Source: Aegilops tauschii subsp. strangulata (lineage: Eukaryota > Streptophyta > Magnoliopsida > Poales > Poaceae). Taken from it: a stretch of 64,000 nucleotides of DNA. The stretch spans positions 156,613,148 to 156,677,147 of the forward strand of contig NC_053040.3 in assembly GCF_002575655.3 (NCBI RefSeq), written 5' to 3'. Shown in pieces: positions 35,253 to 46,919 of this stretch (within the stretch, counting starts at the first letter, position 1; every line of letters begins with the position of its first letter). A program made the translations under genes and the position numbers. Under the pieces are notes generated by a model. That model had not been told where the DNA came from, did not search any database, and worked only from the letters and a program-made list of their open reading frames with translations.

Positions 35253-38161
35253 TGTAACATCCCAATTTTCCTAAATTAGGATGTTATTAGATCATTTATA
35301 TGCATATCATATTTTTATTGCATTATTTGCTTTTTTCTGAAATATTCAAATCATTATGCAACAAAGGCAATTTATTGGAGTGGAGATAACGTGACTTCTC
35401 CCCTGTTTAAAAATGTTCATAATGTGCAGAATATTATTTCCAGTTCATCTAATATGTTCTGGTAATTTTTTGCAATCTTCAAAATATTTTAATTGTGTGT
35501 TATTTTACTATTTGTGTGGCCTTTTGCATCAAAATGAATTTCCAAAATTGCATTAGTATTGGAACTAGTGTTCCTGTAGTTTATAGTTATAGGGCTATTT
35601 TACTGTGTATATATTTTTTGTTTAGGTTTTATTCTGTTGTTTTATTTTAGTTTGTTTTTATCTGTTGTGGTTTATTCAAAAGAAAAAAACGCAGCACAGC
35701 GCGCAGCGCAGAGCACTGTGCGGCCCAGCAGCCAACCCCGCGGCCCACCTAACCCCGCACTGCCCGCGGCCCAGTCTCCCGCGCCGCCCGTGCCCGACCC
35801 GCACCCAATCCGCCAGCTCACCCAGCCGCTGACCAGCGGGTCCCGCGCCCTGTTCGTCCCCTCCACCAAGCCGGATACTGCACGCACACACGCCGAGGCC
35901 GAGCCGGTTCGCCCCGCGCCCCTGGTCCACCTCGAGCGCGCCCGACCTGTCGTACGCGAGCAAAACCCCTAGGGGAGACCCCGCAGCTCCTGTCCCGATC
36001 CTCTTCGTTGTCGCACGCGCTGTTGGGCGAAAACGGATCTCGCCTTCGAGCTCATAGTTCGCCGTCGTTCACCGGTTGATTTCGTCGCCGATAGTAAGCC
36101 CTTGTCGCAGCAGTTCGTTTCTTTGGATTCCCCACTCTGCCGCCTAACGTATTTGTGTTGCCGAAGACGCATCAGAGGGAGAGGAACAAGCCGGCCGACC
36201 TCACCAGAGCTCACTGCAGTTCACTTCGTCACCACCGCCATTCGACGACGCCCCGCCGCCGTTGAGCACCACCACCGCCTTCGCCACTCACCGCCGCATC
36301 CTCCCGTCACTTCCCCATCGCCGGAGAGTCGCCGGAGGAGCGCCACCGCCGATGCTCGAATCGCCGCCGCTGTTCCCCTGTTCTCTGGTGAGCACACGCG
36401 CACAGCATGGCCTAGGCCAATCACGAGATGACACGTGGCCACCGCTACAGTAAATGCATGAGCAGCCAGGAGTTTTCTGTTGGTTTTTGTCCTTTTCAGT
36501 TTTGCAACTAAAACTTCCATTAGCTATAACTCCTAATTCGTATGTCCAATTTAGGTAATTCTTTTTCCTATGATCTCACAAAAATCAGCACATTATCAGA
36601 GTACCAACTTTGCACATGTTTGCACTGTTCAAATTTGAATTCGTTTGAATTTGAATTAAATCTTCCGGAGGCCATAACTCTCAAAACGTTTATCGGAATC
36701 GAGTGATTCTTTTTGCGTTGTGACCATAGTGCATTTTAGGTGCTGTTAAGCTTCTGTTGTTGAGTTTTAAAATGGTTTTCATGCTGTTGGTTTTGTTTTG
36801 GTTCTATTCGTGTTTCGATGATTGATTTGTTGAATGGTGTGAAACGTGTAGATTGTCCGGAGTGCGACGCGAGCTATTGTCAAGAGTGTGACTTTCTGAA
36901 CCAGAACCAAGGCAAGTTACATGTTGATCATCCTTTACCTATTGTTTTCTATGCATGTAGTTATATCACACTATGAATATATGCATGTATAGGATTACTA
37001 TATTATTTTTGTTGTGCTGTTGAGCTATCTTCCCGTCTTTGCAAATCGTGGTAGTTGTAGGTTGCTATGCTTTGTAGACGGGGGTGGTTTGTGTATTCAT
37101 TGAGTTTATGTGAGGATTATATATATAACAATTGAGTAGTAACTCAGGATTTAACTCACCTCTCGGCGGAAGTGGTATTGCTTGGTGTTGAGGGAAGGCA
37201 TCATGGGGTCTTGCACCTTTTCTAAGGCCATGCGCCCATGAGAGTGCACCCAAAGTGGAATGCCGCCCAGGTTCAAAAAGATCAGACAGACTTAGTGATT
37301 AGTAGCTTCCATGTGCGGCCACTGGCTATATGGGCTCTGGCTTAGTTGATCAGTTGTTGCAACCCTGGCCCAGACAGTGTTGACAGATGTAGGTGGGATG
37401 TGGCCATCAGGTGGTTAAGGGAACCTCTTCTGAAAGACTTCGTCTCAATCTTTGGATTGGGTCCAGTGGGTAAAGCGTACTAAACTCTGCAGAGTATTAA
37501 AACTAATCATGATTAGCCGTGTCCCCGGTTATGGGCAACTTTGAGCCACTATGCCATTACAGTTGTTGGATGATCTTGACAGATGTGACACTTAATAAAT
37601 TTGTTGGGCAACTTAATAAGGGGTAGGTTGGAGTTGATTTTGCCAACTCAACCTTGTCTATTTAATTGTAGTAATAAAAGAACTAAATAAAAATTTGACT
37701 ATTAGGTAGATATGAGGACAAAATCAGCTTTCTCCAGAAATAAACCCCCAAGCCTTCCTTTTGTTATACTATGCATATACATGTAGGTCTCCTATATTAT
37801 TACTCCTGTGTAACTTGCCAATGCATTCAAAGTATTGACCTATATGGCTGCGACGTCTCATGTTGCAGGATATTCAGACGAAGAGTAAGGTATCGTTAGG
37901 GTCGCGAGTCTGCACTCAGCATCGCCAGTGGGCTATGATGGGACTCATTGTTACTTTCTGCTACTTTCCGTTGTTTGATTGAATAAAGCTAGCCAAGTGC
38001 TATGCATATTGTTTTATTTTATACATTCTGGATCATACGTTGTAATAAATGATGCACTTGCTATTCTGGTATTCATCTATAATGTGTGTGCTAGCGAGTT
38101 CGGTCTGGGGAATAGCACGGTAAGCACAGAGACTCAAATCCTTTGAGGTTTGGTCGTTACA
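35253..38161 (+). repeat. Element B, 3' LTR (full length, 2909 bp)
   Basis: Starts TGTAACATCCC and ends GGTCGTTACA, immediately followed by the TSD ctcaa. It retains the 580 bp (35461-36040) missing from the 5' LTR, which include the sequence gcagcacagcgcgcagcgcag and a GC-rich stretch. It also preserves the undisrupted Copia insertion site near 37290. Confidence 0.9.
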
Positions 38162-39400
38162 CTCAAACACTGCATGATTAGGATGTGATTAACTTGTGGG
38201 TATTGTGAAGTAGTTGATGAGGTAGAACCTATTGCCCTGTTATTATCAAACCCTTGGGAGTTACTTCTACGTATTGCTTATATTGCTATGCTATGCTCGT
38301 AGACGTGGTTTGGGTGAGTGAATCCATGACAGATGTGAGATTGTTAATTAATGGTTCAACTTAAGGTGGCAACTTTAATACACATTTGGGTGGATTGCTT
38401 GTTGGGCACCTGGAGAATCCAGTGTTGTCCTAGGATATCCCGGAGTACCCGTGTGATAATCCTAAGGTCCGCCACCCAGGCTCAAAGGGAACTGAGATAT
38501 TTCATGCTAGAAACTTCCGTGTGCAGCCACAAGATATTATGTGCTCTAGCATAGTTGAGTAAGTTGCATGACCTCTTCCAGTGGTAGGCTAGCAGATGTA
38601 GAGGGATGTAGGTTGGTACTATCTACCCGGGGTTAGAGTTAATGTTTCTGAAAGACTGTGTCTCGGTCATCCGTTTCCCAAACACCATGTAGTGCAAGAA
38701 ATCCAACGGAGGAGATCGAGTCTTGTGGGGAAAAGTGCGCAAACCTCTGCAGAGTGTACAATCTAATCATGGTTAGCCGTGTCCCCGGTTATGGACTTCT
38801 TGAGTATCTAGTACTTGGATTATCCTAAGTATCTCATCACTCTAATTTAATATTGTTGGGTTGATAATCACTTTTAAGTGGGATTGAGTTGGAGGAACCT
38901 TCTCAATGAAGTTTCAACTACCATGATAGTTAAATAAAACTTATTCCTTTGTTGTAGGGAAAAATTGGCTTTTCGCAAAACTATAACCATAGAGCCTTTC
39001 CACCAGCCAAATATGCATGTAGTGATAGCATTATTCTGTTCTTGCTCTACTGTGTTATATTGCCAGCATATTCCATGTGCTGACCCGTTTTTGGGCTGCA
39101 ACGTATTATGTTGCAGACTTTTCAGACGAGGAGTAAGGTTCGTTAGGTCGTTTCCATGCAGCTCAGCTATGTCGTTGGAGTTTTTGGACTCACTTTATCT
39201 TCCAAGCCTTCCGCTGTTATCGTATTAGATGGCCTTATGCCATATTTATTGTAATAAGTTCTCTCTTGAGACATTCGATGTAATAAGTGTGTGATTGCTA
39301 CTCTGTTATAAATCCTTCGAGTACTGTGTGTGTCAGCATTACCGATCCAGGGATGACACAGAAGCACAGAGACTTGACCGTTTGAGGTCGGGTCGCTACA

Positions 39401-42400
39401 TCTTGATCATGTATCTAATCATGGCATATATATTAAGATACGAGTGATTCAAAGCAATAGTCTATCTTTTGACATAAAAACAACAATACTTCAAGCCTAC
39501 TAATAAAGCAATCATGTCTTTTCGAAATAACATGGCCAAAGAAAGTTATCCCTACAAAATCATATAGTCTGGCTATGCTCTATCTTCACCACACAAAATA
39601 TTCACATCATGCACAACCCTGATGACAAGCCGAGCAATTGGTTCATACTTTTTAACGCACTTCAGCTTTTTCAACCCTCACGCAATACATGAGCGCAAGC
39701 CATGGATATAGCACTATAGGTGGAATAGAATATGATGATGGGGGTTATGTGGAGAAGACAAAAAAGGAGAAAGTCTCACATCGACGCGGCTAATCAACGG
39801 GCTATGGAGATGCCCATCAATTGATGTCAATGTGAGGAGTAGGGATTGCCATGCAACGGATGCACTAGAGCTATAAGTATATGAAAGCTCAAACTGAAAC
39901 TAAGTGGGCATGCATCCAACTTGCTTGCTCATGAAGACCTAGGGCATTTGAGGAAGCCCATCGTTGGAATATACAAGCCAAGTTCTATAATGAAAATTCC
40001 CACTAGTATATGAAAGTGATAACTCAAGAGACTCTCTATATGAAGAACATGGTGCTACTTTGAAGCACAAGTGTGGTAAAAGGATAGTAACATTGCCCCC
40101 TTTTTTTGCGGGCTTCTTTGGCCCCATTTTTTTTATTTAGGCTTCTTTGGCCTCTTTTTTTGGGCAATGCTCTAATAATGATGATCATCACACTTTTATT
40201 TACTTACAACTCAATATTACAACTCGATACTAGAACAAAGATATGACTCTATATGAATGCCTTCGGCGATGTACCGGGATGTGCAATGATCTAGCGTAGC
40301 AATGACATCAAAAAAACGGACAAGCCATGAAAACATCATGCTAGCTATCTTACGATCATGCAAAGCAATATGAGAATGAATGCTCAAGTCATGTATATGA
40401 TGATGATGGAAGTTGCATGGCAATATATCTCGGAATGGCTATGGAAATGCCATGATAGGTAGGTATGGTGGCTGTTTTGAGGAAGATATAAGGAGGTTTA
40501 TGTGTGATAGAGCGTATCGTATCACGGGGTTTGGATGCACCGGCGAAGTTTGCACCAACTCTCGAGGTGAGAAAGGGCAATGCACGGTACCGAAGAGGCT
40601 AGCAATGATGGAAGGGTGAGAGTGCGTATAATCCATGGACTCACATTAGTCATAAAGAACTCATATACTTATTGAAAAAGTTTATTAGCCCTTGAAGCAA
40701 AGTACTACTACGCATGCCCCTAGGGGGGTAGATTGGTAGGAAAAGACCATCGCTCGTCCCCGACCGCCACTCATAAGGAAGACAATCAATAAATACCTCA
40801 TGCTCCGACTTCGTTACATAACGGTTCACCATACATGCATGCTACGGGAATCACAAACCTCAACACAAGTATTTCTACTAATCCACAACTACCCACTAGC
40901 ATGACTCTAATATCACCATCTTTATATCGCAAAACTATTGCAAGGAATCAAACATATCATATTCAGTGATCTACAAGTTTTATGTAGGATTTTATGACTA
41001 ACCATGTGAATGACCAATTCCTGTCATCTCTCTAAATAGATATAAGTGAAGCAAGAGAGTTAAATTATTTATACAAAAGATATGCCCACGCTCTAACAAA
41101 TATAAGTGAAGCAAAAGAGCATTCTACAAATGGCGGTTTTCTATGTGAAGAGAAACAGGCAATCCAGACTTCAAATGATATAAGTGAAGCACATGAAGCA
41201 TTCTATAAAGCCATACTCAAAAGATATAAGTGAAGTGCAAAGAGCATTCTATAAATCAACCAAGGACTATCTCATACCAGCATGGTGCGTAAAATAAAAA
41301 TGAAAACTAAATGCAAAAGACGCTCCAAGATCTGCACATATCACATGAATGAAACGAATCCGAAAACATACCGATACTTGTTGAAGAAAGAGGGGATGCC
41401 TTCCGGGGCATCCCCAAGCTTAGACGCTTGAGTCTCCTTTAATATTTACTTGGGGTGCCTCGGGCATCCCCAAGCTTGAGCTCTTGCCTCTCTTCCTTCT
41501 TCTCACATCGAGACCTTCTCGATCATCGAACACTTCATCCACACAAAACTTCAACAGAAAACTCAGTAAGATTCGGTAGTATAATAAAGCAAATCACTAC
41601 TCTAAGTACTGTTGCAAACCAATTCATATTTTGTTTTTGCATTGTGTATACTGTAATATAGCTTTTCCATGGCTTAATCCACTGATATAAATCGATAGTT
41701 TCATCAAAACAAGCAAACTATGCATCAAAAACAGAATCTGTCTAAAACAGAATAGTCTGTAATAATATGAACATTCACCATACTTATGATACCTGAAAAA
41801 TTATGCCAAAATTAGAAAAAATAAAACATTTGTATAGAAAGACAGTGCAAAAAAATCAGAACCGTTTGACGTTCCAGTAAAAAATTAAAAATCGCGCACT
41901 ACAGCCAAAGTTTCTGTCCTGCACCGTACAAACCAACAAGCATTGTAAACATCCTAAAGGCAAACCTTGGCACATTATTTTTATAATACAATGGAATTGT
42001 AAAAGGGGATAATTATTTTTGTTGAAAAGTTTCTGTAATCAAGATTCACAAAGTTTCCGTGAGCATGAACAAAGTTCAAGGCTAGCTCCCACTTCAACAA
42101 TGCTCGTCTTTCTCACTTTCGCTTTTCTTTTTGAAAAGTTTCGGGTTCCCCTCTTTATTTTTTTGTTTTTAAACTATATAAAAGCACTCGACAGAAATAA
42201 ATGACTCTCTAAAACTTCCGGATTGTCTCCCTGGCAGCGCTTTCTTTAAAGCCATTAAGCTAGGCATATAGTGCTCAAGTAATGGATCCACCCGGATCCC
42301 AAGGTATATCAAAGCCAATTTTAATTAACAATGATTTATAATTTAGTAGTGAGCACAAAGCAACATATATCAAGCAATGACGAAGTCTAACTCTCTTCCT

Positions 42401-42558
42401 ATGCATCGGCATGTCATAAAAGAACAATTCATGCACACAAAGTGAAGGCCAATGCATAGTATAAACAGTTTATTGCAAATTTATCATGTTGGAAACATAG
42501 AGAGGTGGAGATATAGTTCCTCTCTCATAATAATTGCAAGTAGGAGCAGCAAGCACAT
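39401..42558 (-). other. Element H internal domain, left segment (non-coding)
   Basis: Continues the internal DNA at 9841-9931 after element A and runs to the LARD insertion. It contains no ORF above about 70 codons and no pol motif. Notable are T-rich runs with gggcttctttggcc repeats (40090-40165), four diverged copies of an atataagtgaag unit (41040-41255) and two extra polypurine-like motifs. Its position, adjacent to the polypurine tract, makes it the 3' half of a minus-oriented non-autonomous element. Confidence 0.75.
41040..41255. repeat. Four diverged direct repeats around atataagtgaag
   Basis: The core (a)tataagtgaag occurs near 41040, 41100, 41179 and 41232, each followed within 5-15 bases by agag/gaagcattcta-type sequence in three of the four. 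Spacing is about 55-80 bp. It is an old tandem duplication in the element H internal domain. Confidence 0.7.
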
Positions 42559-45500
42559 TGTAACGCCCACGATACGGCTATATCTCTCACGTGTCGAGGC
42601 ACGACTTAGAGGCATAACCGCATTGTAGGTTTTGTCGCAAGAAGGGTCATCTTCACACAATCCCATGTAATGAACAAGAATGGGATAAAGAGGGTTGGCT
42701 TACAATTGCCACTTCACACAATACTTAAATAAATCATACATCATTCAAAATACACACATAGACCGACTACGGTCAAATCCAAATGGAAAGAAGATAACCC
42801 CAAATGCTAGATCCCCGATCGTCCCAACTGGGCTCCACTACTGATCATCGAGAAATGAAACATAGTAACGACTAAGGTCCTCGTCGAACTCCCATTTGAG
42901 CTCGGTTGCGTCGTCTGCACTGGTATCCTCGGCACCTGCAACTGTTTTGGTAGAATCTGTGAGTCACAAGGACTCAGCAATCTCACACCGCGAGATAAAG
43001 ACTATTTAAGCTTATGGGTAAGGAAGGGGTAAAGTGGTGAGGTTGCAGCAGCGGCTAAGCAAAGTATGGTGGCTAACTTACGAAACAAGAGCGAGAAGAG
43101 AAGCTTAACAAGCGGTCGTCAACTAGTAATGATCAAGAAGTGATCCTGAACTCCTACTTACGTCAAACATAACCCAAAAACCGTGTTCTCCTCTCGAACA
43201 ACCCCGAAAAGAGACAATCACGGTTACGCACGCGATTGGTGTATTTTAGAAGAGTTTACTACAAGTTTACTACAACCGGATATTAACAAATTCCCATCTG
43301 CCAGATAACCGCGGGAACGGCTCTCGAAAGTTTATACCCTGCAGGGGTGTCCCAACTTGGCCCACAAGCTCTCACGGTCAACGAAGGATATTCCTTCTCC
43401 CGGGAAGACCTGATCAGGCTCGGAATCCCGGTTACAAGACGTTTTGACAATGGTAAAACAAGACCAGCAAAGCCGCCCGATGTGCCGACAATCCCGATAG
43501 GAGCTGCACATATCTCGTTCTCAGGGCAACACAGGATGAGACATCCTACGAGTAAAAACCAGCCCTCAAGTTTCCCCGAGGTGGCCCCGCAGTCTGCTCG
43601 TTTTGGACCAACACTTAGAGAAGCATTGGCCCGGGGGGGTTAAAATAAAGATGACCCTCGGGTTGGCCGACCCAAGGGAATGGTAATAGGTTGTTAGGCA
43701 AATGTAAAACCAAGGTTGGGCCTTGCTGGAGGAGTTTTATTTAAAGCGAACTGTCAAGGGGTTCCCATAACACCCAACCGCGTAAGGAACGCAAAATCAA
43801 GGAACATAACACCGGTATGACGGAAACTAGGGCGGCAAGAGTGGAACAAAGCACCAGGCCTAAGGCCGAGCCTTCCACCATTTACCAAGTATATAGATGT
43901 ATTAATTAAATAAGAGATATTGTGATATCCCAACATATCCATGTTCCAACATGGAACAAACTTCATCTTCGCCTGCAACTAGCAACGCTATAAGAGGGGC
44001 TGAGCAAAAGCGGTAACTTAGCCAAACAATGGTTGCTAGGAAAGGTGGGTTAGAGGCTTGACATGGCAATATGGGAGGCATGATATAGCAAGTGGTAGGT
44101 AGCGCGGCATAGCAATAGAGCGAACAACTAGCAAACAAAGATAGAAGTGATGTCGAGGGTATGGTCATCTTGCCTGAGATCCCGCAAGGAAGAAGATCGA
44201 GGAAGAAGAAGATCCCGTTTACATATAAAGTTTATTTAAAATGGAGCTATGGTTATTTAGTTATGAAATAAAGCATTTTAGCATGGCATTTACACAAATT
44301 AATGCAAACAGCAAGTTTAAACATTTTAAACATGGATGAAAGCAGCATAATATGAAACTAGACAGAAATCTAAGCATTTTTCATATATAATGTTTTTACA
44401 TAAGATGCATGGTTTGTGAATTATTGATGCATGAACATTAAGGGGTTTCCTGAAAAACTGCAGTCTCTGGATAATGCTAAATTCGCAGATCTTGAAAAAA
44501 AACGTTATCGGGCTGAAACTGGGCGGACTGGGCGCTCACCATGGGCCAGGCCCAGTCGGTGGAGCTGGCTGCAGGCTTGGCGGTTCGGGCTGACGAAGTG
44601 GGCGGCTTGGGCCTTGGCGCCTGGGACTTGGAGACCGGCCACGCTGGCGCTGGACCAAGTCAACGAAGGGGCAGCGCTGGCTGTCTCGTTCGTGAAGCAG
44701 GGGACGGCGGCTGGCGATGCGGGATGCAGGGCATGGCGGCGACCTCCTGCGACGAGTGGATGGACGAGGGGGACGGATCCGGTGCGAAGGAGGTCGAGGA
44801 GGGCCGAGGCGAGGCTGGAGCTACTGTCGTTCGTCTCGGCGCTCGACAGGAGGACGCATGCGAGGAACTTGGCGCTGCGGAGCTTGCTGCCGGCGAGGCA
44901 CGAGGAGGGGAAGCAGAGAAGGCCGCGGGCTCCTGGAGGTCTTGGGCGCTGGCTTGGCGACTCCTTCCTCGAGCCGCTGCCTGGGCACGGGCGGCTACAG
45001 GCTCGAGCACGAGGAAGCAGGGAGGCGGTGGCGATTGGCTTGGGCGTGAACGACGTCGGGGATGGGGACGGCGCGGAGATGGTAGCAGACGGCCGGATCC
45101 GTGGGCGCATCCAGAGTCGACGAGGGAGGTGGCCGGACGAGACGGCAGCGATCGATGGAGGTCCGAACGGTGGCGCCATGGCGCTCCTGTACAGAGAAGG
45201 AGAGAAAGAGAGATTTGAGAGACCAAGAGAAGAAAACCGGAGGAACCCAAGAGAAGCAACGGAGCACGCAGGGGAGCGGGACAGCCTGCTGGAGGTGGGC
45301 AAAAATGACAAATTTGACCTGTGAACGAAAAGAATTCACAAAATGAACTATTGATGAAATAATTTTATCCGGCTGACTCTTTTGTGTAGCGCCCGATAGC
45401 TAGGCGTCATACTACACTATGCAGCGCCTAACTGACAGGCGCTATACGCCTGGCCAGCGTCGCACCTCGGACTCCTTAAAAATTGCTAAGTCAATGTGCA

Positions 45501-46919
45501 ACGCCAGAGAGCTAGGCGCTACACTGTATAGTGTAGCGCCTAACGTCTGGGCGCTGCACTATTGGGCGTAGTGTTTTTATCGTTGTTTGGTTGTACTAGT
45601 GGCTGGCAGTTGTCGAGTACTAAAACTTGTGCATAGCAAAACTGCGGCTGCTGTTTGCTCAAGCCTTTTCACCTGTCCTGTCATCACTCCATCAATCAAA
45701 GTGATCACAGCAAAGTGCTTGATTTTCTAGTACTAGAAAAACATGCAGTTGCTGTTACCATCATAGTTACCCAGCGCCACACACATGCCAGACCAGAGAC
45801 GGTCGGTTGGGAAACGAATCCAGCAAACCACGATAAGAACGGGCGTGTCGGGTCACACAATTCACTGGACACTAGTGCAACGCCTAAACACTAGGCGCTA
45901 CACTGTATAGTGTAACGCCTAATTCTTAGGTGTTGCACACTGACTTAGCAATTTTTAGATGGTCCGGAGTGTGATAGTGGCCAGGCATGTAGCGCCTATC
46001 AGTCAGGCGCTGCACACTGCAGTGTGACGCCTGGCTATCGGGCGCTACATGAACGGGTCAGTGGAGTGAAAAAATTTCAAGGACTGTTCATTTTGTGAAT
46101 TCTTTTTGTCCACAGGTCAAATTTGTTGTTTTTGCCCTGGAGGTGGCTCCTGCTCGCCGGAGATGCGGGAACTGCTGCTGCTTGCGGGGCAGGAGGAGCT
46201 CGGGGCTCGGGCGCGCGAGGCTGCGGACGTGGTGGCTCGGCAGGAGGAGAAGGAGGCTGCAGCGATTGGGCGGCGCTGAGAATTAGGAAGGAGGGGACTG
46301 GCTGTCTGGGTCGGGGAAGGGGAAGGTTGCGGCTGGTCGGGCAGATTGGTGGATCGGGAGGGATCCCAAGGGAGGTGGAGGCTGGTCGGGGAAGGATCCT
46401 GAGGAACAAGGGAGTGTGGGTGGCAGCGCAAGGGGGAATAGAGATAGGTTAGGGTTGGACTGATTTGGTATGAAGTAGTCTATAAATAGCGAAAACGGAC
46501 TAAGGTTGGACCCTTCGATCATAATCAGACGATCGAGAATAAATAGTCTAGGGAGTTCAAATGAGAAAACGAAGATGTTTTATAGATGTTGGGGGATGAT
46601 CCGGACCCATCGGTAACGACAACCCGGTTCGGATTCGGAGCAGTTTTCGGACGCGCACGAGAGGGGGTCTATGCACTGTACAGAGAGACTCCGCTTTAGG
46701 CAAGAGGGAAAACGAAGAATAAGGTTGGTCTTGGAGCAGTCAACAAAAGCAAGGGGGGACGCGGCAACTACGAGCGGATGCAAGTTCTTAAAACAATGAC
46801 GGCAACGAGTGCTGATGCAATGCGGATGATGCCATGATGAAATGCAACAATCAAATAAAACACACGACAAACACGAAATAACTGGAAGGCTTCTCGAGCG
46901 TCGGTCTTGGGGCGTCACA
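42559..46919 (-). repeat. LARD, 3' LTR (with DNA-transposon insertion and deletion)
   Basis: 4361 bp including an 841-bp transposon. About 490 bp present in the other LTR (about 52160-52650) are missing near 44196-44219 and replaced by about 20 bp of filler resembling adjacent sequence. The GC-rich block 44520-45300 carries overlapping ORFs on both strands that I do not regard as genes. Confidence 0.85.
45297..46137. mobile_element. Mutator-like non-autonomous DNA transposon, 841 bp
   Basis: Inserted in the LARD 3' LTR; the empty site is visible in the other LTR at about 53735. Termini GGGCAAAAAT... and ...TTTTTGCCC form inverted repeats that remain alignable for about 180 bp (45297-45475 and 45960-46137). 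The flank tggaggt is duplicated (45290-45296, 46138-46144); 7 bp are certain and the exact border is ambiguous by one base. Long inverted repeats suggest a MULE, although these usually make 9-bp duplications. The interior holds palindromic modules around gcgctacactgtatagtgtagc, and about 300 bp of unique DNA (45560-45880). There is no transposase. Confidence 0.8.

Larger units (their letters stand above)
19204..38161 (+). mobile_element. Element B: Tekay-like chromovirus (Gypsy), degenerate
   Basis: Starts TGTAACATCCCAATTTTCC and ends GGTCGTTACA with a perfect TSD ctcaa. Without the nested Copia element it is about 10.2 kb. The 3' LTR is 2909 bp, while the 5' LTR is only about 2338 bp because 580 bp were deleted. 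It has an initiator tRNA-Met PBS and the same polypurine tract as A. The internal domain encodes Gag and a Pol with complete integrase finger, RT motif and chromodomain-like tail, interrupted by four nonsense codons and three frameshifts. It is a sister family of A: proteins are clearly alignable but the LTRs agree mainly at their first bases. Confidence 0.9.
9932..39400 (+). mobile_element. Element A: Tekay-like chromovirus (Gypsy), degenerate
   Basis: LTRs of 2715 bp (9932-12646) and 2653 bp (17785-39400 after removing element B) start TGTAACATCCCAAA and end GGGTCGCTACA. Flanks are ttttg (9927-9931) and tcttg (39401-39405), a TSD with one mismatch. A PBS for initiator tRNA-Met follows the 5' LTR, and an aaggggggtagg polypurine tract precedes the 3' LTR. 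Order inside is ORF0, gag, protease, RT, RNase H, integrase, chromodomain-like tail. At least five nonsense codons, three frameshifts and two pol deletions make it non-coding. It is inserted in element H and itself carries element B in its 3' LTR. Confidence 0.9.
17785..39400 (+). repeat. Element A, 3' LTR, split by element B
   Basis: Segments 17785-19203 and 38167-39400 join to match the 5' LTR (ccaatcctcaa | acactg). Total is 2653 bp. Element B inserted at ctcaa (19199-19203), duplicated at 38162-38166. Confidence 0.9.
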
